DNA from: Candidatus Bathyarchaeota archaeon | GTDB lineage: Archaea > Thermoproteota > Bathyarchaeia > Bathyarchaeales > DTEX01 | Reading direction: 5' to 3' | Length of the DNA: 7,760 nt | Assembly (NCBI GenBank): GCA_003601695.1 | Contig: PIYH01000090.1 | Span: 1 to 7,760, forward strand | Part shown: one piece after another, positions 1-5,713 of the stretch | How the letters are laid out: every line of letters begins with the position of its first letter | Position numbering within the stretch: the first letter of the stretch is position 1 | Program-made: the position numbers and the translations under genes | The notes under the pieces: model-generated | Told to the model about the DNA's origin: nothing | What the model saw: the letters and a program-made list of their open reading frames with translations, nothing else | Databases searched by the model: none

Positions 1-1549
1 GGTGATAATCTATGCTTCTAGGATCCACTTTCTTCATCATCTTTCGAATTTCTTCTCTGGCAGAGATCAGTTTCGTCAAGACAACTTTGTAAAAACCCGG
101 TGGGCTCTTCCGAAATCTATGTCCAACTTCCGGCGCGATATTTACTTCTACATTTATCTCTGTTGACGGCGGAACGTATGTATCAGGAGAAATATTCTTC
201 TCTATCATTATATTTGGATACATTGACTTGAAGTCAAGTACGCAAACATTCTCGTGTATGCCCGGCTTCGGCTTAAGAACCATCCCTCCAACGTATGGGA
301 GATATCGTTGCTCTAATCGTTCAGGCGCAAGTTCACCTATTTTATGCGCTTCTCGAATCAGATACCATTCTATCCTGAACCCAACGGCTACCTTGCCTAT
401 ATGGTCAAGTGGGATGCCTACAAGCTTTGAGAGTTCAGATGCGTACATGAAGAATTTGTCGAAGATTCCGAGTAAGCATTCAGCCTTCTCTGAAGCATAG
501 CTCAGTAGCTCCTCGCGCTTCTCTTCATCATCCCAGTAGTCTGAGTATTCAAGCTCGTGAATTATCTTCTGTTCTTTCAACTCCTTAACGCCGAGGATGG
601 CGGTCATGTTCTCTAAGGATTTCACCTTGAGCTCGGAGAGCTCATCAGCAAAGTCGAACATATCCATCGAAGCTCGTCCAGTAATTGAGACGTGACCGTA
701 AACACTTCTATGAGGCTGGGTTCCGGCGCGATCGACAAGGAAACTTATTCCGAGAACTTTAGCCCGATCCGTCAAATATTGCCAATACTGTTGGTTAGTT
801 TGATATCCCACTATTACATCCGGATCGAAGTTCTTAACGTATTGTATAAATGACTCCAGTAGCCTCTTGTCATCGTATCCTTCAGCCATGAAGATCTTCT
901 TCTCCCCTTCATTCGTGGTCACGGCGATTACTACTACTGGATCTCTCTCCGGCTTAGGTGATCCTTGAGAAGTGTAGCATATGGGAAAGAAACTTAAGAC
1001 TCTGAGATGCGGAATACTCTCCTTCTTTACTCTTTTAGGCTGGGAACAAGCCGAATAGGTTTTGTCAATCTGGAGTTTACGAGTATTCGGTTCCTCCTTC
1101 ACTTTAACCTCGTGCCATGCACATGGAGCTATATCGTTATCTATCAGGTAACGCATCGAATATCGAATATCAGCCTCTAAACACTCTTCTACTCCCTTTA
1201 TTTTCCTTATGGCTTTCGCGTATTGATCAATGAGGTCTGGGTCTTGACAGTAGATCTTAGCGGCTTTCACGGGTTTTCCAAAAAATCTTCTATCAACTGT
1301 CTTGATGCTGGTTATGAGTGGAAGATTTACTCTGGCGTTAACTATCCTTTTATAAACTTTTCTTGGATCCTCTGAGTCTTTAAGAATAGCATAGAAGTAT
1401 GGTTGGAATGACCTATCAATAACTAATATGCGTCTTCCTTCCTCATCAATTCCCCAAATCCAAACCTCGGGCTTATGATCTTTAACTTCATAGTTAATGT
1501 CAAGCAACCAAAATTTACAGGTTTCCAGCGCACCCTCTCCCCTTTTCAA
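1..1549 (-). CDS. polB: Family B DNA polymerase, proofreading-dead, C-terminus outside window
   Basis: Open for 516 codons to the left edge. An N-terminal domain contains EADIRYSMRYLIDNDI (archaeal PolB signature). The exonuclease-like domain spans about residues 185-360. Then come the YxGG motif (Y419) and polymerase motif A, DFKSMYPNI, with catalytic D439 intact; motifs B and C lie outside the window. The three exonuclease motifs are recognisable by their flanks but have lost their acids. Exo I DxE reads FPI at residues 188-190, just before YTSQGSPKPERDP. Exo II ends QQY, with Y255 in place of Asp. Exo III YxxxD reads YASEK (Y351, K355). No 3'-5' proofreading is therefore expected. Polymerase activity cannot be judged without motif C. 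The start is taken as TTG 1549 (MKRGEGALETC), because no ATG exists between the upstream stop and the conserved region. It may be a PolB2-type inactivated or translesion paralogue rather than the main replicase. Confidence 0.93.
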   Translation of the reverse strand, partial: MKRGEGALETCKFWLLDINYEVKDHKPEVWIWGIDEEGRRILVIDRSFQPYFYAILKDSEDPRKVYKRIVNARVNLPLITSIKTVDRRFFGKPVKAAKIYCQDPDLIDQYAKAIRKIKGVEECLEADIRYSMRYLIDNDIAPCAWHEVKVKEEPNTRKLQIDKTYSACSQPKRVKKESIPHLRVLSFFPICYTSQGSPKPERDPVVVIAVTTNEGEKKIFMAEGYDDKRLLESFIQYVKNFDPDVIVGYQTNQQYWQYLTDRAKVLGISFLVDRAGTQPHRSVYGHVSITGRASMDMFDFADELSELKVKSLENMTAILGVKELKEQKIIHELEYSDYWDDEEKREELLSYASEKAECLLGIFDKFFMYASELSKLVGIPLDHIGKVAVGFRIEWYLIREAHKIGELAPERLEQRYLPYVGGMVLKPKPGIHENVCVLDFKSMYPNIMIEKNISPDTYVPPSTEINVEVNIAPEVGHRFRKSPPGFYKVVLTKLISAREEIRKMMKKVDPRSIDYH

Positions 1550-1570
1550 ACAATTAAGGAATCCTTTCGA

Positions 1571-1580
1571 GAATAAAATA
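1571..1580 (-). promoter_or_regulatory. Putative TATA box of the polymerase gene
   Basis: Read on the minus strand this is TATTTTATTC. Its centre is about 27 bp upstream of the proposed TTG start at 1549, the spacing expected for a leaderless archaeal transcript. The 143-bp spacer 1550-1692 is shared with divergent proC and holds no gene. Confidence 0.4.
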
Positions 1581-1668
1581 GGCAGTTGTAGAATTAATCC
1601 TTTATGACTATGATTCTAAATCTTCCAGAGCTAGACGAAATCCCTTTTTACCTAAAGATACAACTATC

Positions 1669-1685
1669 CTTTATACTCTGAGGGA
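1669..1685 (+). promoter_or_regulatory. Putative TATA-like element and Shine-Dalgarno of proC
   Basis: CTTTATAC at 1669-1676 is TATA-like but only about 20 bp from the ATG. GAGGGA at 1680-1685 is a reasonable Shine-Dalgarno about 7 nt before ATG 1693. A further TATA candidate (TTTTTA, about 1645-1650) would give a leader of about 20 nt that includes this Shine-Dalgarno. Which one is used is not resolved. Confidence 0.35.
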
Positions 1686-1692
1686 TTATAGG

Positions 1693-2502
1693 ATGATAAT
1701 CTCGATTATTGGAGCGGGATCTATAGGAAGCGCCGTAGCGAGAAGCCTAGCAGAAAGCAGTATTACGGATCGAGTGATCGCTTCAAGAAGACACCCCGAG
1801 AAGATTATGTATCTTAAGGATTATGGAATCGATGTGACAGATGATAATAGAAAGGCGTCTAGGGATGCAGATATCATCGTAATATGCGTAAAGCCAAAGG
1901 ACGTTAAGAAGGTGATCGAAGAGATACGTGAAGATATAAAGGGAAAAATCGTTATTTCCATGGTTGCCGCCGTGAGTCTAGAATCTCTGAAAAAAATTGC
2001 TCCAGAAGCTAAGTTTGTAAGAGTGATGCCGAACCTAGCGGTTCTCGTTAGAGAATCCTTCTCAGCATACTCTGCTGATGAAAGTATATCCAGCGAGGAC
2101 AAGACTATGATAGAGAGGATTTTGAGAACTCTTGGAAGACTCGTTGAGATAGATGAGGAGATGATGGATGTAATAACCGCGTTAAGCGGATGCGCTCCGG
2201 CATATTTATCTTTCATTGTCAGAGCGATCAGCAAGGCTTGTGTAAAGGAAGGATTATTCGAAGAAATCGCGTTAGCAGCTTCTGCTCAATCCCTAATTGG
2301 AACTGGAAAACTCCTCTTAGAGGGAAAACTATCCGTGTCTGAGATTATAAAGAGAGTTGCAACTCCAGGAGGAGTCACCGAAGAAGAGCTGAAGGAGCTG
2401 AATAGACTTCGAATAGATGAGAACATAGAATCGGCCATAAGGGCGGGGATAGAAAAGTCCAGAAGAATATCTGAGGAGCTAAGCCGTTCATTGATCCCGT
2501 GA
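1693..2502 (+). CDS. proC: Pyrroline-5-carboxylate reductase
   Basis: 269 aa, the normal length for the family. The enzyme reduces 1-pyrroline-5-carboxylate to proline with NAD(P)H in the cytosol, the last step of proline synthesis. Visible signatures are the N-terminal Rossmann loop GAGSIG (residues 7-12), SRR at 31-33 (basic residues suited to an NADPH phosphate), CVKPKD at 65-70, MPN at 112-114, the C-terminal dimerisation/active-site segment SGCAPAY at 165-171, and TPGGVT at 224-229. The usual SGSGPAY is SGCAPAY here, a two-residue departure next to the substrate pocket. TPGGxT is intact. ATG 1693 is the natural start because the Rossmann strand begins at residue 2. The gene converges on nadM, and the last 15 bp overlap the nadM 3' end. 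No other proline genes are visible nearby. Confidence 0.95.
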   Translation: MIISIIGAGSIGSAVARSLAESSITDRVIASRRHPEKIMYLKDYGIDVTDDNRKASRDADIIVICVKPKDVKKVIEEIREDIKGKIVISMVAAVSLESLKKIAPEAKFVRVMPNLAVLVRESFSAYSADESISSEDKTMIERILRTLGRLVEIDEEMMDVITALSGCAPAYLSFIVRAISKACVKEGLFEEIALAASAQSLIGTGKLLLEGKLSVSEIIKRVATPGGVTEEELKELNRLRIDENIESAIRAGIEKSRRISEELSRSLIP

Positions 2503-3042
2503 AGACATATATGCATCTCTAACCTCGTCGGTCTTAGCTAGATCCCGAAGCCTTTCAACCCCTTTAATCTCTTTTATATACTCGACTACACTTTTAGGAA
2601 GGAGAGATTCCCAGCTTATCCCCTTAAGCATCCTATCTCTGATCTCAGCCGCTGAGCAATGAGCCCTCTTATAGAAGGGGATGCTCTTAACAGTAAAGCC
2701 TGCTTCTATAAAGAGCCTTCTCGTCAATGGTTCATTAGAATAGACGATGTCGAACTTCGGTACAAGAGAACATACATGCGAGACCCATATCCCATGAATC
2801 TCCAAGTCTGGAACGGGCACAACATAGTATTTATCTGGGCTTATCCCCGCCTCTGTAAGCGCTAGCCTAATCATAGTTATTCTCTCTCCAGAAGTAAATG
2901 GATCTCTTAAAGTATGACTTTGCATGGCGCTTCCGATCATAATAATGACTTCAGATACTTCGCTGAGTATGTACTTGACGGCCTCAAGGTGGCCTAGGTG
3001 GAAGGGTTGGAACCTTCCGGGATATAGTGCTCTAAGAATAAT
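2488..3042 (-). CDS. nadM: Nicotinamide-nucleotide adenylyltransferase, archaeal type, ATT start proposed
   Basis: The enzyme joins NMN and ATP to give NAD+ and pyrophosphate. Archaeal NadM features are all present: PGRFQPFHLGH (HxGH at residues 15-18), SHTLRDPFTSGER (about 42-54), PVPDLEIHGIWVSHV, VYSNEPL, SAAEIRDRM (130-138; usually SGTEIRRRM), and the C-terminal EIKGVERLRDLA. The first in-frame ATG (2940) is Met35 and would delete the HxGH motif, so it cannot be the start. Upstream of the motif the frame has no ATG, GTG or TTG before a TGA at 3084-3082. The family normally begins just before RALxxGRFQPF, which points to ATT at 3042 (or 3039), giving 184 aa, a typical length. A frameshift or sequence error near the start is the alternative. 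The product is the cosubstrate of KptA, encoded divergently. Confidence 0.92.
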   Translation of the reverse strand: MILRALYPGRFQPFHLGHLEAVKYILSEVSEVIIMIGSAMQSHTLRDPFTSGERITMIRLALTEAGISPDKYYVVPVPDLEIHGIWVSHVCSLVPKFDIVYSNEPLTRRLFIEAGFTVKSIPFYKRAHCSAAEIRDRMLKGISWESLLPKSVVEYIKEIKGVERLRDLAKTDEVRDAYMSSRDQ

Positions 3043-3120
3043 TCTTTCAGATAGCTTGTTCTTCTGTCTCTCCGTTTTTCTTCAACTCCACATCTTTCAG
3101 TTAAGGAAAAAACATTTACA

Positions 3121-3130
3121 AATTTATTGT
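3121..3130 (-). promoter_or_regulatory. Putative TATA box upstream of nadM
   Basis: The minus strand reads ACAATAAATT. A transcript beginning about 26 bp downstream would start near 3098, a few bases before an ATG at 3093. That ATG opens a three-codon frame (ATG TGG AGT TGA) which is in frame with nadM. This leaves a leader of about 55 nt before the proposed ATT start. Confidence 0.3.
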
Positions 3131-3193
3131 TTTTGAAAGATTTTCGGTTGCGAAGTATATTGAATAGATGCAGAAGTATAGGTGGAGAGACAT

Positions 3194-3244
3194 ATGCACG
3201 AAATGGTTAATATATTAATAATGGAGCTGAAAATCGCCGAGTGA
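3194..3244 (+). CDS. Possible 16-residue peptide, very uncertain
   Basis: The frame encodes MHEMVNILIMELKIAE. It is preceded by GGTGGAG at 3181-3187, a good archaeal Shine-Dalgarno with 6-nt spacing, and by a TATA-like GTATATT at about 3155-3161. Only this start context supports it. It is not recognised and could be chance. Confidence 0.15.
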   Translation: MHEMVNILIMELKIAE

Positions 3245-3307
3245 TATGTTATTATCGATGAGACAACAACAGAAGAATAAAGACACGTTATGACCCCAGA
3301 CATAGCC

Positions 3308-3316
3308 TTAAATTTT
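3308..3316 (+). promoter_or_regulatory. Putative TATA box of kptA
   Basis: The AT-rich element TTAAATTTT lies about 38 bp upstream of ATG 3350, which would give a leader of about 12 nt. No Shine-Dalgarno is visible before the ATG, so a leaderless or near-leaderless message is likely. Confidence 0.3.
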
Positions 3317-3349
3317 TCTTGAGAAGTTAATTTTTATTATCAGTTGATT

Positions 3350-3898
3350 ATGAAAGAAGAACTTCGAGTGAGAGTTAGTAAGTATATGAGTTATCTTCTT
3401 AGGCATAAACCTAACGGCTTAGTTATGGATAAGCATGGATATGTTAACCTAGACGATCTGATACGTAAAGTTCGCGAAAAGTTTCCGCTAGTAAATGATG
3501 ATTTCATTCGTGAAGTAGTGGAAAAAAGTGAGAGGCAGAGATTTGAAATTAGAGATAAAAAGATAAGGGCTCTATATGGACACTCGATTCATGTAGATCT
3601 TGGATTAAAAGAAGACAAGAGCAGGAGAGTTCTTTATCATGGGACAACTCCAGAAGCGGCTTCAAGAATTTTGAAGGAAGGATTAAAGCCGATGGGGAGG
3701 AGATGGGTGCATCTCTCATCCACCCCTGAAGTTGCAAGGAAAATTGGACGGAGAAGAACAAGAAACCCAGTGATATTGGAGGTTGATGTGGAGAGAGCTA
3801 GAAAGGACGGATTCAGATTCTATAAGGCAACGGATAAGGTGTACCTTAGCCAAGAGATACCTTCAAAATATATTAGATTTTGGAGAAAAGGAGACTAA
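3350..3898 (+). CDS. kptA: RNA 2'-phosphotransferase (Tpt1/KptA family)
   Basis: 182 aa. The family removes an internal 2'-phosphate from RNA using NAD+, yielding ADP-ribose 1'',2''-cyclic phosphate and nicotinamide. Residues 1-85 form the RNA-binding winged-helix-like lobe, with SKYMSYLLRHKP (R18, H19), the VNLDDL segment and IRALYGHS (72-79; usually IRAxQGHS). The second lobe is ADP-ribosyltransferase-like and begins at LYHGT (95-99), followed by EGLKPMGRRWVHLSS and NPVILEVD, ending DKVYLSQEIPSKYI. These carry the expected Arg/His catalytic set. ATG 3350 is preferred over TTG 3344, which would add two residues outside the family consensus. Archaeal tRNA splicing by RtcB should not leave a 2'-phosphate, so the physiological substrate in archaea is unclear. 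Nearby nadM supplies the NAD+ it needs. Confidence 0.95.
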   Translation: MKEELRVRVSKYMSYLLRHKPNGLVMDKHGYVNLDDLIRKVREKFPLVNDDFIREVVEKSERQRFEIRDKKIRALYGHSIHVDLGLKEDKSRRVLYHGTTPEAASRILKEGLKPMGRRWVHLSSTPEVARKIGRRRTRNPVILEVDVERARKDGFRFYKATDKVYLSQEIPSKYIRFWRKGD

Positions 3899-3983
3899 AG
3901 ACAATAACCTTAAGCGTTTCTTAGGAATCAATCAGAAACCCATTCTGGTGTTTTTGCATCTGGAAAAGAATCCGTCTTGGGAG

Positions 3984-4340
3984 TCATGGCTTCACATCTA
4001 TAATTGGCGAGTCATCGAAGGCGTCGAGTCCTCTTACCGTCAGGATTCCTTCCTTCACATTGAGTATCTCTACTGCACAGAAGCCTATATGGTTTAGACG
4101 TGAGGGACTTCTACAAGCAAACACGCCTCTTTCAATCTTTACTCTGCGTCTTTTAGGAAAGACTAAGAGAACCCGTCTCTCCAGATCGCTGTCTCTTAGG
4201 TGAAACCAATACAAGATTGTTAGATGAGAGAAATCTTCTATTCCCCGAAGGCCTTTACGATATTCTTCTAGAATCTCTATCTTAGCTTCTTCTCCCTTTA
4301 TCTCTTTTACATATCCTATAGATCTAATCTCTCTCTTCAT
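3984..4340 (-). CDS. trmO: TrmO/TsaA-family tRNA t6A37 N6-methyltransferase
   Basis: 118 aa, matching only the SAM-binding beta-barrel core; the C-terminal domain of bacterial TrmO is absent, as expected in archaea. Family members methylate N6-threonylcarbamoyladenosine at position 37 of ANN-decoding tRNA. Visible motifs are IRSIGYVKE (5-13), GLRGIEDFSHLTILYWFH (30-47), RGVFACRSPSRLNHIG (71-86) and GLDAFDDSPIIDVKP at the very C-terminus. The signature normally reads RSPxRPNPIG; here both prolines around Asn are changed (RLNHIG). The ATG at 4340 is preceded by GGAGATGA, a strong Shine-Dalgarno with a spacing of about 8 nt that lies inside the end of the upstream small ORF, so the two are probably cotranscribed. 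The gene converges on kptA across an 85-bp spacer. Confidence 0.93.
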   Translation of the reverse strand: MKREIRSIGYVKEIKGEEAKIEILEEYRKGLRGIEDFSHLTILYWFHLRDSDLERRVLLVFPKRRRVKIERGVFACRSPSRLNHIGFCAVEILNVKEGILTVRGLDAFDDSPIIDVKP

Positions 4341-4347
4341 TTGCTAC

Positions 4348-4572
4348 TCATCTCCTTCTACGTATTCTAGAGCAGAGTCGTAAAAGAATATCCAGCCACT
4401 TAAAGCCGCCCTTATATCGCTTTCCACGCATTATCACTACTTTACCGCTCTCTGCATCTATGAAATATACGAAGCGCCAAGACTTTTTTATGAAGATCCA
4501 TCTTCTCACGCCGAGGGCTCCCTCAGCCATCCATAATCTTCGACCGCTATGAAGATCCGTTTCCATTCTCAT
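4348..4572 (-). CDS. Small basic protein of unknown function upstream of trmO
   Basis: 74 codons from ATG 4572; not recognised. It is rich in Arg, Lys and Trp, with a strand-like middle (RRWIFIKKSWRFVYFIDA) and a very basic C-terminus ending RIRRRR, which suggests nucleic-acid or membrane-surface binding at most. It ends 7 bp before trmO, whose Shine-Dalgarno lies in its last codons, so translational coupling is plausible. No good Shine-Dalgarno lies at normal distance from ATG 4572. The same frame continues upstream as coding-like ESYGYRIEVNFSK, then a TAG at 4614-4612, then 12 codons back to an ATG at 4650 that sits about 25 bp from a TATA-like box. The true gene may therefore be a 100-codon frame interrupted by TAG. 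Confidence 0.4.
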   Translation of the reverse strand: MRMETDLHSGRRLWMAEGALGVRRWIFIKKSWRFVYFIDAESGKVVIMRGKRYKGGFKWLDILLRLCSRIRRRR

Positions 4573-4671
4573 CTTTGAAAAGTTAACCTCTATCCTGTAA
4601 CCGTAGCTCTCCTAAGCTTCCTCAGAAAATCCTCTTTCGAAAGGAAGCATTTTAACTATTTAGTGACGGAT

Positions 4672-4679
4672 AATTATCT
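4672..4679 (-). promoter_or_regulatory. Putative TATA box for the small-ORF/trmO operon
   Basis: The minus strand reads ATAATTAT. It is centred about 25 bp upstream of ATG 4650, the correct geometry for a leaderless transcript starting at that codon. It would be the promoter of the interrupted small ORF and trmO. Confidence 0.35.
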
Positions 4680-4700
4680 CTTTCCATGAAAACTAAATGT

Positions 4701-4806
4701 TCACATAACATCTAGAAAAACTTCAACGTTTTCAATATTTGTTTAGAGACAAAAACAGTTACATCTAAACTATGTGAGAATATCCTGTGGTATGTGATCT
4801 ATGTGA
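4701..4806. repeat. Cluster of TATGTGA repeats
   Basis: TATGTGA occurs on the plus strand at 4771-4777, 4791-4797 and 4800-4806, and inverted (TCACATA) at 4701-4707. A second short repeat, ACATCTA, occurs at 4708-4714 and 4761-4767. The spacings of 20 and 9 bp are close to two turns and one turn of DNA, so binding sites for a regulator are possible. The cluster lies upstream of the trmO operon promoter and of the doubtful ORF at 4855. Confidence 0.4.
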
Positions 4807-4854
4807 AGGAGAACTAGATATTTAGATACATATTCTGAAGACACGTTAAGGATT

Positions 4855-4953
4855 ATGTCGAACGATGAATTCATAGATAAGATAGTTTTTACTTTAAGAT
4901 CGTTGCCTTCGGAAACTAGATCTCGTCAAAAGGAGATCTATCGGATATCTTGA
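4855..4953 (+). CDS. Doubtful 32-residue ORF, possibly a gene remnant
   Basis: The frame starts MSNDEFIDKIVFTLRSLP after an AAGGA-like Shine-Dalgarno. It ends at TGA 4951-4953, but the same frame stays open and helical-looking afterwards (KKLEEYRGKALRKAL, then IPKLLTELCIKLRSGHS) to a TAG at 5050-5052, running antisense under the pilin 3' end. It reads like a broken gene of about 65 codons. Not recognised. The rest of 4651-5002 holds only the repeats and hairpin listed separately. Confidence 0.2.
   Translation: MSNDEFIDKIVFTLRSLPSETRSRQKEIYRIS
4917..4940. repeat. Perfect 8-bp inverted repeat (hairpin)
   Basis: TAGATCTC at 4917-4924 and GAGATCTA at 4933-4940 flank an 8-base loop. It lies inside the doubtful ORF at 4855 and is not followed by a T-run, so a standard terminator is unlikely. 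It could be an RNA hairpin or a protein-binding site. Confidence 0.5.
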
Positions 4954-5002
4954 AAGAAACTTGAAGAGTACCGTGGGAAAGCTCTTCGAAAGGCTCTCAT
5001 TC

Positions 5003-5557
5003 CTAAATTGCTGACTGAACTATGCATAAAACTTCGTAGCGGGCATTCTTAGTAATCACGGAGATGCTGACTGATGCGCCGATATCTTTTAAACGTATAT
5101 TATCTGGATGCTCTATGTATATAACAAGCGTGTAGCCGGAAGGTAATGTTAGGTCTTCATCAGCTAGTAGAAACTCTGTTGAATTTCCCGGTGTATACTC
5201 GAACATGCTCCAATCGTTTCCGCTTGCATTGGGACAATTTAAAGTATCGATGGATATGAGTGTGCTTCTGAAATAGTGAACTGTTGACCAAGGTGCTTCC
5301 ACTCCTCTAACCTGAATCTCGTCTATGAACGCATCCTTCCCGCCTACATTATCGATCTGTAAAGCCGCAAATGATGCTCCGTCATCATAAATCCAGATAC
5401 GCTGATTTGAAATCATCAGAATCTCCATTTCGGTCTGGCTTCCTATGATTTGATACGCATACATCACGACGCCGCCTGTTAACATCACCGGTATCACTAG
5501 AAGAATCATGGTTGTTACTGGCTGACTTAATCCCCTCGTATCTTTTAGCAGTTTCAT
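5003..5557 (-). CDS. Archaeal type IV pilin-like protein (class III signal peptide)
   Basis: 184 aa from ATG 5557 (187 if TTG 5566 is used). The N-terminus MKLLKDTRGLSQ is a class III signal: basic residues, then Arg-Gly, with expected cleavage by a PibD/EppA-type prepilin peptidase after Gly9. A hydrophobic helix of about 26 residues follows (PVTTMILLVIPVMLTGGVVMYAY), as in archaeal pilins and archaellins. It forms the filament core. The remainder is a beta-rich ectodomain of about 140 residues with likely N-glycosylation sequons (NAS, NST). The product would be inserted in the membrane and, if it polymerises, form a surface filament. No assembly ATPase or platform gene lies nearby, so it is an orphan minor pilin or relies on machinery encoded elsewhere. 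It is transcribed divergently from the ECF operon. Confidence 0.85.
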   Translation of the reverse strand: MKLLKDTRGLSQPVTTMILLVIPVMLTGGVVMYAYQIIGSQTEMEILMISNQRIWIYDDGASFAALQIDNVGGKDAFIDEIQVRGVEAPWSTVHYFRSTLISIDTLNCPNASGNDWSMFEYTPGNSTEFLLADEDLTLPSGYTLVIYIEHPDNIRLKDIGASVSISVITKNARYEVLCIVQSAI

Positions 5558-5571
5558 AGCAATCAATGAAG

Positions 5572-5594
5572 AATTGATGGATCGATTATTAATA
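5572..5594 (-). promoter_or_regulatory. Pilin promoter with imperfect palindrome
   Basis: TATTAATAAT (minus strand, 5594-5585) is a TATA box about 26 bp before TTG 5566 and 30-35 bp before ATG 5557. Overlapping its downstream edge is AATTGAT-GG-ATCGATT (plus, 5572-5587), an inverted repeat with one mismatch between the arms. It lies where a bound repressor would block transcription initiation. Confidence 0.4.
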
Positions 5595-5680
5595 GAATTG
5601 CGAAAGAGTATTCATAAAAATAGTTACGGAGGAATCTTACTAAATAGCGATGCTTGAATTGAGATTCTACCATGAAAAAT

Positions 5681-5703
5681 TTTATAGGATGGATAATCCA
5701 TCC
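5681..5703 (+). promoter_or_regulatory. TATA box abutting a perfect 17-bp palindrome, putative operator
   Basis: TTTATA (5681-5686) is followed at once by GGATGGATAATCCATCC (5687-5703), a perfect inverted repeat with arms of 8 bp around a single central A. The TATA centre is about 29 bp before ATG 5714. The palindrome fills the space between TATA box and transcription start, a classic archaeal repressor position. If ATG 5672 is the real start instead, this DNA would be coding (FIGWIIHP). A second TATA-like element (TACTAAATAG, 5639-5648) would serve that start. Confidence 0.55.
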
Positions 5704-5713
5704 AATTATTATT

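Larger units (their letters stand above)
3043..3349. other. Spacer between divergent nadM and kptA
   Basis: No gene of normal size is visible. The stretch holds the nadM leader with its interrupted upstream frame, a possible 16-codon ORF at 3194-3244, and the kptA promoter. No tRNA-like cloverleaf or CRISPR repeat was seen. Confidence 0.5.

Noticed and set aside
228..500. 90-codon plus-strand ORF
   Set aside because: Lies antisense within the clearly conserved polymerase, including motif A; its protein looks like out-of-frame translation.
1821..2234. 137-codon minus-strand ORF inside proC
   Set aside because: Opposite-strand shadow of a full-length, motif-complete proC; low-complexity Ser/Ile-rich translation.
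3941..3960. T-run after kptA (GGTGTTTTTGC) as a terminator
   Set aside because: Only five T residues and no stable hairpin; too weak to annotate, though archaeal T-tract termination is possible.
3783..4097. 104-codon plus-strand ORF overlapping the kptA and trmO 3' ends
   Set aside because: Out of frame with kptA and antisense to trmO, both of which have strong family motifs.
5672..5713. Extra 14 codons at the N-terminus of the ECF S component
   Set aside because: The DNA holds a TATA box and perfect palindrome, and the residues do not match the family; kept only as an alternative start.
5587..5713. Cobalamin riboswitch upstream of the ECF/DUF4430 operon
   Set aside because: No B12-box-like sequence or room for the large aptamer; such riboswitches are essentially bacterial.
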